A stretch of DNA of 58,896 nucleotides from NCBI RefSeq assembly GCF_902499045.1, contig NZ_CABVPL010000050.1:1-58896 (forward strand), in the 5' to 3' direction. Made by a program: the position numbers and the translations under genes. The notes below the pieces were generated by a model. That model was not told the origin of the DNA and did not search any database. It saw only the letters and a program-made list of their open reading frames with translations. This DNA comes from Burkholderia latens (lineage in GTDB: Bacteria; Pseudomonadota; Gammaproteobacteria; Burkholderiales; Burkholderiaceae). This document shows positions 45,848 to 55,241 of this stretch, piece by piece (position 1 is the first letter of the stretch; every line of letters starts with the position of its first letter).

Positions 45848-46465
45848 ATGATCGAAGCCATTTCGCTCGGCGCGGGGCTCGCGTGGGCGAGCGGGCTGCG
45901 CCTTTATCTGACGGTGCTGATCGCCGGCGTGCTCGCGCGGGTCGGCTGGCTCCATCTTCCCGACACGCTCGCGGTGCTGATGTCGCCATGGGTGATCGGC
46001 GCCGCGGCCGTGCTGGCCGTCACCGAATTCCTCGCCGACAAGATTCCCGCGTTCGACTCGCTGTGGGACGCCGTGCACACGTTCATCCGGATTCCGGCCG
46101 GCGCGGTGCTCGCCGCCGGCGCGCTCGGCCATGCCGACCCGACGGTGCTCGCGGTCGCGGGGCTGGCCGGCGGCTCGCTCGCCGGCGCCGCACACGTCGC
46201 GAAGGCCGGCACGCGCGCGCTGATCAACCTGTCTCCGGAACCGATTTCGAACTGGGTCGCGTCGTCCACCGAGGACGGGCTCGTGTTCGGCGGCCTCGCG
46301 CTTGCATTCTTCGTGCCGCTCGCGTTCCTCGTGCTGCTCGCGGCGTTCATCGCGGCGTCGGCGTGGGCGCTGCCGCGTCTGTGGCGCGGCGTGTCGGGCG
46401 GCTTTCGCGGGATGGCGAACCACATGGTGTCGCGGCTCAACTCGATCGGAGGCAAGCGCGATTGA
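45848..46465 (+). CDS. DUF4126 family membrane protein
   Basis: 205 residues from the ATG at 45848, preceded by AAGGAGAGGGCC. About five to six membrane segments are seen, with the conserved starts ISLGAGLAWASGLRLYLTVL and FLADKIPAFDSLWDAVHTFIRIPAGAVLA. DUF4126 proteins have no assigned function that I know of. A TATAAT box lies at 45709-45714. Its TGA overlaps the TTG start of the next gene (TTGA), so it is probably translationally coupled to the FtsX-type permease. Confidence 0.88.
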   Translation: MIEAISLGAGLAWASGLRLYLTVLIAGVLARVGWLHLPDTLAVLMSPWVIGAAAVLAVTEFLADKIPAFDSLWDAVHTFIRIPAGAVLAAGALGHADPTVLAVAGLAGGSLAGAAHVAKAGTRALINLSPEPISNWVASSTEDGLVFGGLALAFFVPLAFLVLLAAFIAASAWALPRLWRGVSGGFRGMANHMVSRLNSIGGKRD

Positions 46466-49074
46466 AGGCGCCGTCACCCGTCGAGCGACAGTACGCTGAT
46501 CCGTCGGCCGGGCCGCGCGCGCATGCCGGCCGCTTCGGCTGGCAAGACCTGATCCGCCAGGCCGCGCGCATGACCGCGCGCGACTGGCGCGCCGGCGAAC
46601 TCACGCTGCTCGTGCTGGCGCTGGTGCTGGCCGTCGCCGCGCTGACGAGCGTCGGCTTTCTCGCCGATCGCTTGCGGCAAGGGCTCGAGCGCGACGCTCG
46701 CCAGATGCTCGGCGCCGATTTCGTCGTGCGCGCCGACCATCCCGTCGATCCGTCGTTCGATCGCGACGCGCGCGCACTCGGGCTGCGCACCGCGACGACC
46801 GCGATCTTCCCCAGCATGATCGCGCCGGCCGCCGGCGCGCAGCCAGGCGGCGCGGCGCCCTCGCGCCTCGCGGCCGTGAAGGCCGTTTCCGCCGGCTATC
46901 CGCTGCGCGGCGCCGTCGAGATCGTGCCGGCCGGCGCGCGCGCCGCGCAGAAGGCGAACGCCATTCCGGCGCCCGGCACCGTGTGGGCCGATCCCGCGCT
47001 GCTCGACGCGCTGCATCTGAAGGCGGGCGACACCGTGCGTGTCGGGCTGCGCACGTTCACGGTCGCCGCGTCGATCTCCCGCGAACTCGATCGCGGCTTC
47101 TCGTTCGTCAATTTCTCGCCGCGGCTGATGATGCGCGCGGACGAACTTGCGGCGACGGGGCTCACCGGCTACGGCAGCCGCGTCACGTACCGGCTGCTGG
47201 TCGCCGGCGACGCGCAGGCCGTCGCGCGCTTCGACGCGTATGCGCACGCGCGCGTCGACGGCGGCAAGCTGCGCGGCGTCGGCCTCGAATCGCTGCAGGA
47301 AGGCCAGCCGCAGGTGCGCCAGACGCTCGATCGCGCGCGCCACTTCCTGACGCTGGTTGCGCTGCTGACCGCGCTGCTCGCGGCGGTCGCGATCGCGATG
47401 GCCGCGCAGCGCTACATGCGGCGTCATCTCGACGGCTGCGCGACGATGCGCTGCCTCGGCGTGAGCCGCCGCACGCTCGGCGCGCTGTTCGCACTGGAAT
47501 TCGCCGGCGTCGGCGTCGTGTCGGGCGTCACGGGCGCGGTCCTCGGCTACGGCGGCCACTGGGCGCTGCTCGCCGCGCTCGGCAGCCTGATCGACGTCGT
47601 GCTGCCGCCGCCGACACCGTGGCCGGCGCTCGTCGGCATCGGCGCCGCGCTCGTGCTGCTCCTCGGCTTCGCGTTGCCGCCGCTCGCGCCGCTCACGCGC
47701 GTGCCGCCGGTGCGCGTGCTGCGCCGCGACTGGGGCGACGCGTCGCGCACCGCGTGGGCCGCGTATGCGTTCGGCGTCGTGCTGTTCGCCGGACTGCTCG
47801 TCATCGCCGCAGGCAACCTGACGCTCGGCCTGATCGTCGCGGGCGGGTTCGCGGGCGCGCTGGTCGGTTTCGCGCTGATCGTGCGCATCGTGCTGTACGC
47901 GGCCGCGCGCGCGGTGCGCAATGCGCGCATGGCCGCCGGCATCGGCTGGCGCTACGCGCTCGCGTCGCTGCACCGGCGCGGCACGGCGAGCGCGCTGCAG
48001 ATCACCGCGCTCGCGCTGGGCCTGATGTGCCTGCTGCTGATCGCGATCACGCGCAACGACCTCGTCGCCGGCTGGCGGCAGTCGACGCCGCCCGATGCGC
48101 CGAACCAGTTCCTGATCGACATCCAGCCCGACCAGCGCGACGACGTCGCCGCGTGGCTCGCCGCGCACGGCGTGCGCGACGCGGTGCCCGCGCCGATGGT
48201 GCGCGGCCGGCTCGTCGCGATCAACGGCAAGCCGGTGAATCCCGACGCGTATCCGTCCGACGAAGCGCGCCGGCTCGTCGACCGCGAGTTCAACCTGTCA
48301 TATACGACCGAGCTGCCCTCCGACAACCGGATCGTCGAAGGCGACTGGTTCGGCGATTCGGCGCGGCCGCAGATCTCGATCGAGGCCGGCCTCGCGAAGA
48401 TACTGAACGTGAAGCCGGGCGACACGCTGCGCTTCGACGTGACGGGGCTGACGGTCGATGCGCCGATCACCAGCGTGCGCAAGCTCGACTGGGGCTCGTT
48501 CCGCGTCAATTTCTTCGTGCTGATGCCGCCGCCGGTGCTGAAGGATTTCCCGGCCGTCTACCTGACGAGCTTCCATCTGCCGGCTGCGCAGGCGGCGCTG
48601 CTCGATCCGCTGATCGCGCGCTACCCGAACCTGACGGCGATCGACGTCGCGCCGATCCTCGCGCAGGTGCAGCGGATGATGCTGCAGGTGGTCGGCGCGG
48701 TGCAGTTCCTGTTTGCGTTCACGCTCGCGGCCGGCTTGCTCGTGCTGTACACCGCGCTCGCCGGCTCGCGCGACGAGCGCATGCGCGAGGCCGCGCTGCT
48801 GCGCGCGCTCGGCGCGTCACGCGCGCAGGTGAATGCGGTGCAGCGCGCGGAATTCATCGTCGTCGGCGTGCTGGCCGGCGCGCTCGCGTCGGCGGGCGCG
48901 ATCGCGGTCGGCTGGGTGCTCGCGTCGCGCGTGTTCGACTTCCAGCTCGCCGTCGATCCGTGGCTCGTGCCGGCCGGCATCGCGGCCGGCGTCGCGTGCG
49001 CCGGTGCGGCCGGCTGGCTGAGCCTGCATAATGTGCTGCGGCGCCCGGCGCTGCAGTCGCTGCGCGACGCATGA
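46462..49074 (+). CDS. FtsX-like ABC transporter permease (YbbP type), no adjacent ATPase
   Basis: 870 residues from the TTG at 46462, decided by GGAGG at 46448-46452. An N-terminal helix (ELTLLVLALVLAVAALTSVGF) precedes a periplasmic MacB-like domain. A first FtsX module follows at about 290-430, a central block of helices, a second soluble domain near 530-710, and a last FtsX module at about 730-860. This duplicated layout resembles YbbP-type permeases, which normally work with a YbbA-like ATPase to handle lipoproteins or lipids. I see no ATPase gene nearby. Its start overlaps the DUF4126 stop and its stop overlaps the globin start. Confidence 0.85.
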   Translation: MKAPSPVERQYADPSAGPRAHAGRFGWQDLIRQAARMTARDWRAGELTLLVLALVLAVAALTSVGFLADRLRQGLERDARQMLGADFVVRADHPVDPSFDRDARALGLRTATTAIFPSMIAPAAGAQPGGAAPSRLAAVKAVSAGYPLRGAVEIVPAGARAAQKANAIPAPGTVWADPALLDALHLKAGDTVRVGLRTFTVAASISRELDRGFSFVNFSPRLMMRADELAATGLTGYGSRVTYRLLVAGDAQAVARFDAYAHARVDGGKLRGVGLESLQEGQPQVRQTLDRARHFLTLVALLTALLAAVAIAMAAQRYMRRHLDGCATMRCLGVSRRTLGALFALEFAGVGVVSGVTGAVLGYGGHWALLAALGSLIDVVLPPPTPWPALVGIGAALVLLLGFALPPLAPLTRVPPVRVLRRDWGDASRTAWAAYAFGVVLFAGLLVIAAGNLTLGLIVAGGFAGALVGFALIVRIVLYAAARAVRNARMAAGIGWRYALASLHRRGTASALQITALALGLMCLLLIAITRNDLVAGWRQSTPPDAPNQFLIDIQPDQRDDVAAWLAAHGVRDAVPAPMVRGRLVAINGKPVNPDAYPSDEARRLVDREFNLSYTTELPSDNRIVEGDWFGDSARPQISIEAGLAKILNVKPGDTLRFDVTGLTVDAPITSVRKLDWGSFRVNFFVLMPPPVLKDFPAVYLTSFHLPAAQAALLDPLIARYPNLTAIDVAPILAQVQRMMLQVVGAVQFLFAFTLAAGLLVLYTALAGSRDERMREAALLRALGASRAQVNAVQRAEFIVVGVLAGALASAGAIAVGWVLASRVFDFQLAVDPWLVPAGIAAGVACAGAAGWLSLHNVLRRPALQSLRDA

Positions 49075-49526
49075 GCGTCGCTGGCGCCCCGACCATCCCG
49101 TTTCCGATTATCCGTATGACCGATGTGAATGATGAAGCGCCGTCGCAGCCGACGGCGTTCGAGCTCGTGGGCGGCGAAGCCCGCGTGCGCGACATGGTGG
49201 ACCGCTTCTACGACCTGATGGATCTCGAGCCCGAGTTCGCGGAGATTCGCGCGCTGCATCCGGCGTCGCTCGACGGCTCGCGCGACAAGTTGTTCTGGTT
49301 CCTGTGCGGCTGGCTCGGCGGACCGGACCACTACATCAGCCGGTTCGGCCATCCGCGGCTGCGCGCGCGGCACCTGCCGTTCCCGATCGCATCGGTCGAG
49401 CGCGACCAGTGGCTGCGCTGCATGGCGTGGGCGATGGACGACATCGGGCTGCCCGAGCCGTTGCGCGAAAGGCTGATGCACTCGTTCTACGACACGGCCG
49501 ACTGGATGCGCAACCGGCCCGGTTGA
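49071..49526 (+). CDS. Group II truncated hemoglobin
   Basis: 151 residues from the ATG at 49071, which overlaps the permease stop (ATGA). An internal ATG at 49116 is an alternative that removes 15 unconserved residues. The globin core has FELVGGEARVRDMVDRFYDLMD, FLCGWLGGPDHYISRFGHPRLRARHLPFPI with the proximal His in this region, and RDQWLRCMAWAMDD. Such proteins bind oxygen or detoxify nitric oxide and peroxide. No clear ribosome-binding site precedes either start, so coupling to the permease is plausible. Confidence 0.9.
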   Translation: MSVAGAPTIPFPIIRMTDVNDEAPSQPTAFELVGGEARVRDMVDRFYDLMDLEPEFAEIRALHPASLDGSRDKLFWFLCGWLGGPDHYISRFGHPRLRARHLPFPIASVERDQWLRCMAWAMDDIGLPEPLRERLMHSFYDTADWMRNRPG

Positions 49527-49629
49527 TCGACCGGTACGCTGCCGTCCGCGCGCCGGACGATCTGCGTCTGGGCGTCCGTGCGGCGCGGCGCGACACTGAG
49601 CATTTCCCCATCGATACGAGGCTCGCCCG

Positions 49630-50361
49630 ATGACGACCCAGGCTCTGTTTCGCGAAGATGCATACCTGACGCAATGCGACGCGATCGTCGCGGCCGTCGG
49701 CGACGACGGCATCCTGCTCGACCGCACGGTGTTCTATCCGCTCGGCGGCGGGCAGGCCGGCGACAGCGGCACGCTGACGCTGCCCGACGGCAGCACGATC
49801 GCGATCGCCGACACGCGCAAGGCGAAGTTCGACGGCGCCATACCCGACGATGCCGTGCACGTGCCGGACGCCGGCCAGGCGCTGCGCGCCGCGGCGCTCG
49901 CGCCCGGTACGCGCGTGGTCGCGCAGATCGACTGGCTGCGCCGCTACCGGCACATGCGGCTGCATACGGCCGCGCACCTGATGTGCGCGGTGCTGCCGTA
50001 TCCGGTCGACGGCTGCAGCGTGACGGCCGACTACGTGCGGCTCGATTTCGCGACGTCGGACGCGATCGACCGCGTCGACGTCGAACGCCGCCTCGCGGCG
50101 CTCGTGCACGGCGCGCATGCGGTCACGACCGAATGGATCACCGACGCCGAGATGGCCGAGCGGCCGGAGCTCGTGCGCACGATGAGCGTGAAGCCGCCGA
50201 TGGGGCTGGGCCGCGTGCGATTGCTGCGGATCGACGGTATCGACCTGCAGCCGTGCGGCGGCACGCACGTGCGCAACACGTCGGAAATCGGCGCCCTGCG
50301 CGTCGCGAAGCTGGAAAAGAAGAGCGCGCGGACACGGCGCCTCGTACTGGAGTTTGCATGA
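49630..50361 (+). CDS. AlaX-type alanyl-tRNA editing protein
   Basis: 243 residues. It matches the editing domain of AlaRS: RTVFYPLGGGQAGDSG at 32-47, then the zinc ligands His112 and His116 in HTAAHL and Cys209 with His213 in CGGTHV. Free-standing AlaX proteins hydrolyse mischarged Ser- or Gly-tRNA(Ala) in trans. The N-terminal beta-barrel makes it the longer (AlaX-M-like) form. Its stop overlaps the start of the DUF924 gene (ATGA). Confidence 0.93.
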   Translation: MTTQALFREDAYLTQCDAIVAAVGDDGILLDRTVFYPLGGGQAGDSGTLTLPDGSTIAIADTRKAKFDGAIPDDAVHVPDAGQALRAAALAPGTRVVAQIDWLRRYRHMRLHTAAHLMCAVLPYPVDGCSVTADYVRLDFATSDAIDRVDVERRLAALVHGAHAVTTEWITDAEMAERPELVRTMSVKPPMGLGRVRLLRIDGIDLQPCGGTHVRNTSEIGALRVAKLEKKSARTRRLVLEFA

Positions 50362-50981
50362 CGATCGACAACCCTGACCGGACGGACGGCGCGGCGGCAC
50401 TCGACCCGCAAGCGCGCGAGATTCTCGATTTCTGGTTCGGCGCGCCGGATTCGGCGGAGTTCGGCCACGCACGCAAAGTATGGTTCAACGGCGGCGCGGC
50501 GTTCGACGACGTGCTGCGCGCGCGCTACGGCGCGCTGCTCGACGCCGCTTGCAGCGGCGCGTGCGATCACTGGGCCCGCACGCCGCTCGGCGCGCTCGCG
50601 CTGATCGTGGTGCTCGACCAGTTCTCGCGCAACATTCATCGCGGCACGCCGCGCGCATTCGCCGCCGATTCGAAGGCGCTGGCGCTCGCGCGGCGCGTCG
50701 TCGCGGCGGGGTGGGACGCGCAGCTGCCGAGCGGCCACCACCGCGCGTTCGCGTACCTGCCGTTCGAGCACGACGAGTCGGATGAAAGCCAGCGGGAGGC
50801 GGTGCGGCTGTGCGCGGGTATTCGCGGCGAGGCCGGGTGCGAGAGCTATCACGATTTCGCGCTGCGCCACGCGGCCGTGGTCGAGCGCTTCGGCCGGTTC
50901 CCGCACCGGAACGCGATTCTCGGCCGCGCGTCGACCGACGAGGAGACGGTCTTCCTGCGGCAGCCTGGTTCGTCGTTTTGA
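50358..50981 (+). CDS. DUF924 family protein
   Basis: 207 residues from the ATG at 50358, which overlaps the AlaX stop. Conserved stretches are EILDFWFGAPDSAEFGHARKVWF, PLGALALIVVLDQFSRNIHRGTPRAFAAD, and HHRAFAYLPFEHDESDESQ. DUF924 is an all-helical, TPR-like family with no proven activity that I know of. Coupling to the AlaX gene hints at a role near translation quality control, but this is only context. It converges on the GT39 gene, with 24 bases between. Confidence 0.88.
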   Translation: MTIDNPDRTDGAAALDPQAREILDFWFGAPDSAEFGHARKVWFNGGAAFDDVLRARYGALLDAACSGACDHWARTPLGALALIVVLDQFSRNIHRGTPRAFAADSKALALARRVVAAGWDAQLPSGHHRAFAYLPFEHDESDESQREAVRLCAGIRGEAGCESYHDFALRHAAVVERFGRFPHRNAILGRASTDEETVFLRQPGSSF

Positions 50982-51005
50982 CGAGCGGGGCGGCGGCGCG
51001 GCCGG

Positions 51006-52934
51006 TTACGGCGCGCCGTGCTCCTCGGGCGTGCGCACGTAGACGCGCAGCAGTTCGTCGTTGTCGCCGGGGCGCGCGCCAGTCCAGAACAGCTTCCATT
51101 CATTGCCCGGCGCCGGATCGACGGCCCGCACACCCTGGACGATCATCCACGTGCAGCGCGTCGTCTTCGCGTCGTCGATCGGCGTGTGCTGGATCCCGGA
51201 GAAGTAGTACAGCATCGGCGCTTCGGATTCGCCGAGCCCGTGCAGGCTCGCCATGCAGTCGCCGTCGCTCCATTCGAGCGCGAGATGCGCGTTCAGGTCG
51301 TCGAACACCGACCGATAGCTCTTCGCGACGTCCAGCCACGGCAGCAGCAGCGTATATACGAGCCCCCACGCGACCAGCGCGCCCGCACCCCACGACAGCG
51401 CGCCGCGCCACGGGCCCGTCGTGCGCAGCTTCGGCAGCAGCGTCAGCCAGCCGATCGTCAGCACGAGCGCGCCGAGTACGAGCGCCGGCGCGATCGGCAT
51501 CGTCCAGTCGAGCGGCAGCCAGCGGCCGAGCAGCGCGATGCCCGCGCGCGACGCGCCCGGATCGGCCATCACCGCCCAAATCGCCCACGCGAGCGCGACG
51601 ACGGTGCCGAACAGCAGACGGCTCAGGTAGTCCCACGCGAGATGCAGCCCGCGCGGCAGGCGGTCGATCGCCTGCGCGGCCACCAGCGCGAGGGGCGCGA
51701 AGAACGGCAGGACGTACAGCTGCCGCGAGGTCGCCGACACCTGCAGCACCGCGAGGCCGATGCCCGCGAACATCACCGGCAGCGCGATGCGCGGCGTGCG
51801 CCAGTCGCGCCATGCGCCGCGGGCGAGCGCGACGATCGCGAGCGGCGCGACCGGGAAGCCGACCAGCAGGAACGCGCGCAGGATGAAGAGCGGCTTGTCG
51901 TTTTCGGCGCCGAGTTCGGGCACCGAGAAGCCGAAGAAGCGGCCGACGTTGTTGTCCCAGAACCACGTCATGAACAGCGTTTCGGACCGCAGGAACAGCG
52001 CGATCGGCCAGATCAGCGCGAACGGCGCGAACACCAGCGCGGCGACGCCGAGCGCGCGCGCGAACGCGCGTGTGCGGCAGGCGGGGTAGAGCGCGATCGC
52101 GCCGGTGACGGTGGTCGCGAACACGAGCGGCACGAACAACCCCTTCGCCATCAGCGCGATGCCGACGCCCGCGCCGAGCGTCGGCGCGGCCCAGCGGCTG
52201 GCTGGCCGCACCGGCAGCCCGTGTTGCATCTGCCGGCCGCGCGCCACATGCTGCATCACGAGTTCGAGCAGCCCGCAGAACCCGATCGCGGCGCCGGCGA
52301 ACAGCGCGACGTCCGTGATCATGTCGTGCACGTGCTTGATGACGACGAGCGTGCCGGCGCTCAGCACGACCGGCCCGATCACGCGCAGGTCGAGCCAGCT
52401 GTCGGCGCGGCTCGCGCTGCGCGCCGCGCGCGCGATGAAGCCGAACGCGAGCGCCGCGAACAACGCGCTCGCGAGCCGGGCGGCGTCGTGCAGCGGCATC
52501 ACGCGTTGCAGCAGCCATGCGAGACTCGTCGCGACCCACGCATAGAGCGGCGGCTTTTCCATGAACGGCAGCCCGGCGTTGGTCGGCACGACGAAGTCGC
52601 CGGTCTCGAGCATGTGCTGGATGATGCCGAACGTATAGGTTTCGTCCTGTTTCCACGGATCGTGGCCGAGCACGCCGGGCAGCGTGTACGCGCACACCAG
52701 CGCGGCGATCATCAGCCATACGCGCCACCCGAGCCGCAGCACGCGAGTGCCGCCCGGCGCGACGGTGTCGGCCGCGGCGGGCGTGCCGGCGGCATGGAGC
52801 GTCGTGCTGAGGTCGGAATCGGCGGCTGATCGGGCGTGCGTGGCCGAAGCGGGCACGGACGTGCGTCGCCGGCCGGGCGCTGCGGTTCCTGGCATGGAAA
52901 AGATCTCGTTCGGGTCAAGCTGGTCCGGCGACAT
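51006..52934 (-). CDS. ArnT-like glycosyltransferase family 39 membrane protein
   Basis: 642 residues from the ATG at 52934; Met14 (at 52895) is an alternative start. After a disordered N-terminus of about 65 residues come some twelve membrane segments. The first periplasmic loop has HDPWKQDETYTFGI, the acidic motif of the GT39/ArnT superfamily, then GLPFMEKPPLYAWVATSL. The C-terminal 90 residues are periplasmic. Such enzymes move a sugar from a polyprenyl phosphate to lipid A, protein or another acceptor. It could modify lipopolysaccharide, but substrate and whether it is ArnT proper cannot be decided. Confidence 0.85.
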   Translation of the reverse strand: MSPDQLDPNEIFSMPGTAAPGRRRTSVPASATHARSAADSDLSTTLHAAGTPAAADTVAPGGTRVLRLGWRVWLMIAALVCAYTLPGVLGHDPWKQDETYTFGIIQHMLETGDFVVPTNAGLPFMEKPPLYAWVATSLAWLLQRVMPLHDAARLASALFAALAFGFIARAARSASRADSWLDLRVIGPVVLSAGTLVVIKHVHDMITDVALFAGAAIGFCGLLELVMQHVARGRQMQHGLPVRPASRWAAPTLGAGVGIALMAKGLFVPLVFATTVTGAIALYPACRTRAFARALGVAALVFAPFALIWPIALFLRSETLFMTWFWDNNVGRFFGFSVPELGAENDKPLFILRAFLLVGFPVAPLAIVALARGAWRDWRTPRIALPVMFAGIGLAVLQVSATSRQLYVLPFFAPLALVAAQAIDRLPRGLHLAWDYLSRLLFGTVVALAWAIWAVMADPGASRAGIALLGRWLPLDWTMPIAPALVLGALVLTIGWLTLLPKLRTTGPWRGALSWGAGALVAWGLVYTLLLPWLDVAKSYRSVFDDLNAHLALEWSDGDCMASLHGLGESEAPMLYYFSGIQHTPIDDAKTTRCTWMIVQGVRAVDPAPGNEWKLFWTGARPGDNDELLRVYVRTPEEHGAP

Positions 52935-53123
52935 GGGCCGGGACCATTAAGGGCCGCATCGAGGCGGCATGACAGCCGGATGACCGGGCTGCTTGCGTTC
53001 GGCGCTAGTAGAGCACGGAATTGTTACGGAAGTTTACTGAAACTGTCACGATATTGTGGAGATTTGTGGTGTCGTGACACGGCGGGCTTCAGTCGGCCCG
53101 TTTTCGTGTTTTATGGTGCGCGA

Positions 53124-53885
53124 TTACCGTCCGCCGCCGACGTCGAGCAGGGTCCCCGTCGTATACGACGCCGCGTCGCCGAGCAGCCAGACGATCGCTT
53201 CGGCGACCTCGCGGGCTTCGCCGGCCCGCCCGAGCGGCGTCTGCGCGCCGAGGCGCGCCGCGCGGCCCGGCTGGCCGCCGCTCGCATGGATGTCGGTCTC
53301 GATCAGGCCGGGGCGTACCGCGTTTACGCGCACGCCGTGCGGGCCGAGCTCCTTCGCGAGGCCGATCGTCAGCGAATCGACGGCGCCCTTCGAGCCCGCG
53401 TAGTCGACGTATTCGTTCGGTGAACCGAGCCGCGACGCGATCGACGATACGTTGACGATCGCGCCGCCGCGGCCGCCGCGGTCGGTCGACAGGCGGCGCG
53501 CGGCTTCGCGTGCACACAGGTACGCGCCGAGCACGTTGGTGTCGAACATCCGCCGCAGCCGGTCGAGCGGCATGTCGGCGAGCGGCATCGACGGCGCGAC
53601 GATCCCCGCATTGTTGACGAGCGCGTCGAGGCGGCCGAACGCGGCCGTGACGGTGTCGAACATCGCGATCACGTCGGCTTCGTTCGCGACGTCACCGGCG
53701 ACCACGCACGCGCGGGCGCCCGTGTCGCGCACGGCCTGCGCGGTCAGCTCGGCGGCCGCCGCGTCGCGCGCGTAGTTGATGCCGACGTCCCAGCCGCGCG
53801 CGGCCGCGAGCACGGCAGTCGCGCGGCCGATGCCGCGGCTCGCGCCGGTGATGAGGACGGCCTTGCGCTCGGACGGTGCGGGCAT
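53124..53885 (-). CDS. SDR family oxidoreductase (classical, glucose 1-dehydrogenase-like)
   Basis: 253 residues. It is a canonical short-chain dehydrogenase: TGASRGIG at 13-20, NNAG at 91-94, VNVSSIAS near 144-151, and the catalytic Tyr162 and Lys166 in YAGSK. The end TGTLLDVGGGR is typical of FabG-like members. It uses NAD(P)H; the substrate is unknown. It lies 22 bases downstream of the LOG gene, probably in the same transcript. Unlike the SDR at 31.9 kb, it keeps the full catalytic set. Confidence 0.92.
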   Translation of the reverse strand: MPAPSERKAVLITGASRGIGRATAVLAAARGWDVGINYARDAAAAELTAQAVRDTGARACVVAGDVANEADVIAMFDTVTAAFGRLDALVNNAGIVAPSMPLADMPLDRLRRMFDTNVLGAYLCAREAARRLSTDRGGRGGAIVNVSSIASRLGSPNEYVDYAGSKGAVDSLTIGLAKELGPHGVRVNAVRPGLIETDIHASGGQPGRAARLGAQTPLGRAGEAREVAEAIVWLLGDAASYTTGTLLDVGGGR

Positions 53886-53907
53886 CGTGTGCGGCTCCCG
53901 ACAGGGG

Positions 53908-54489
53908 TTACTTCGCCGAGTCGGACGCCCACTTGTCGCGGGCGGGCGGCTGATAGCCGCGCAGCTGCTCGATCAGCGCGACCGGCTCGGACGCGATGCA
54001 CAGCGCATCGAAGTAGGTCGGGCGCATGAAGCCTTCGTCGACCGTATGGCGCAGCAGCGCGATCAGCGGATCGTAGAACGAGTCGATGTTGTACAGCGCG
54101 ACCGGCTTGCGGTGATAACCGAGCTGCGCCCACGTGTAGACCTCGAACAGTTCCTCGAGCGTGCCGGCGCCGCCGGGCATCGCGACGAAGGCGTCGGCGA
54201 GGTCGGCCATCATCTTCTTGCGGTGATGCATGTCGGGTACGACGTGCAGCTCGGAGAGCCCCGTATGGCCGACTTCCTTGTCGACGAGCAGCTCGGGGAT
54301 CACGCCGACCGCGCGGCCGCCGGCCGCCATCACTTCATCGGCGATCACGCCCATCAGGCCGACGCGGCCGCCGCCGTAGACGAGCGTGAGGCCCGCATCG
54401 ACGAGCGCGCGGCCGAATGCGCGCGCGGCGTCCGCATAGACGGGCCGCACGCCGGACGACGAGCCGCAATACACACAGACTGCCTTCAT
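53908..54489 (-). CDS. LOG family protein (nucleoside 5'-monophosphate phosphoribohydrolase)
   Basis: 193 residues from the ATG at 54489. The family motifs are present: VYGGGRVGLMG near 38-47, Arg90-Lys91 in HHRKKMM, and PGGAGTLEE at 105-113. LOG enzymes split cytokinin-type or other nucleotide monophosphates to the free base and ribose 5-phosphate; in bacteria they also act as general AMP or nucleotide glycosidases. Older annotation calls them TIGR00730 or lysine decarboxylase-like, which is misleading. The start overlaps the stop of the TetR gene (ATGA). Confidence 0.92.
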   Translation of the reverse strand: MKAVCVYCGSSSGVRPVYADAARAFGRALVDAGLTLVYGGGRVGLMGVIADEVMAAGGRAVGVIPELLVDKEVGHTGLSELHVVPDMHHRKKMMADLADAFVAMPGGAGTLEELFEVYTWAQLGYHRKPVALYNIDSFYDPLIALLRHTVDEGFMRPTYFDALCIASEPVALIEQLRGYQPPARDKWASDSAK

Positions 54490-55241
54490 TGTTTCGTATC
54501 CTTCGCGGCGGGCTTGGCGGCGACCGGGCTGCCGGCCGCGCGCGGCGAACCGTCGCGCGGCGGCAGGTAGTCGGTGAACTGGCGCTTCGGCAGCTTGCCG
54601 GAGACGAGATCGTCGAACAGCTGGCGCGACCGGCCGCGCAGGTACGGCGCCATGATCGAGATCACGTGCATGCTGACCTGGTGCAGTTCTTCGCGGATCG
54701 CGTCCTGGTCGTTGTACTTGCGCGGGTGCATCACGTACTGATACGACAGCCAGTACGTCGAGATCACGGCCATGTTGGTGGCGATGACTTCGATCTCGGC
54801 GGGCGTCGCGACCATTTCGCCGTCGGACACGAGCAGCTCGCACATGTCGTGCGCGAAGCGCACCTTGTGGCTGATGATCTGCTTGAAGTGTGTTTCGAGC
54901 GTGCGATTGCGCGCGAGCAGGTCGTTGAGGTCGCGATACAGGAACCGGTAGGTCCACATGAAATCGGCCATGTACTGCAGGTACGACCAGGTTTCGTCGA
55001 TCGTCGGACGGTGATCTTCGGGGAAGCGCAGCCGCCGTTCGATCTGCTGCTCGAACTGCGCGAAGATGCTGTTGATGATGTCGTCCTTGTTGCGGAAATG
55101 GTAGTACAGGTTGCCTGGACTGATTTCCATTTCCTCGGCGATCGTCGTGGTCGTGACGTTCGGCTCGCCGATCTCGTTGAAGAGTTTCAACGACAACTCG
55201 AGAATCCGTTCGCGGGTGCGGCGGGGAGGTTTCGCTTCCAT
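54486..55241 (-). CDS. TetR/AcrR family transcriptional regulator
   Basis: 251 residues. The helix-turn-helix is in RERILELSLKLFNEIGEPNVTTTTIAEEMEISPGNLYYHFRNKDDII (about residues 10-56). The ligand-binding part is long and ends with a disordered Ala/Lys tail. TetR-type proteins usually repress nearby genes and respond to small hydrophobic ligands. Because it overlaps the LOG gene, self-regulation of this operon is likely, but no clear operator palindrome is visible in the 200 bases upstream. Confidence 0.92.
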   Translation of the reverse strand: MEAKPPRRTRERILELSLKLFNEIGEPNVTTTTIAEEMEISPGNLYYHFRNKDDIINSIFAQFEQQIERRLRFPEDHRPTIDETWSYLQYMADFMWTYRFLYRDLNDLLARNRTLETHFKQIISHKVRFAHDMCELLVSDGEMVATPAEIEVIATNMAVISTYWLSYQYVMHPRKYNDQDAIREELHQVSMHVISIMAPYLRGRSRQLFDDLVSGKLPKRQFTDYLPPRDGSPRAAGSPVAAKPAAKDTKQ

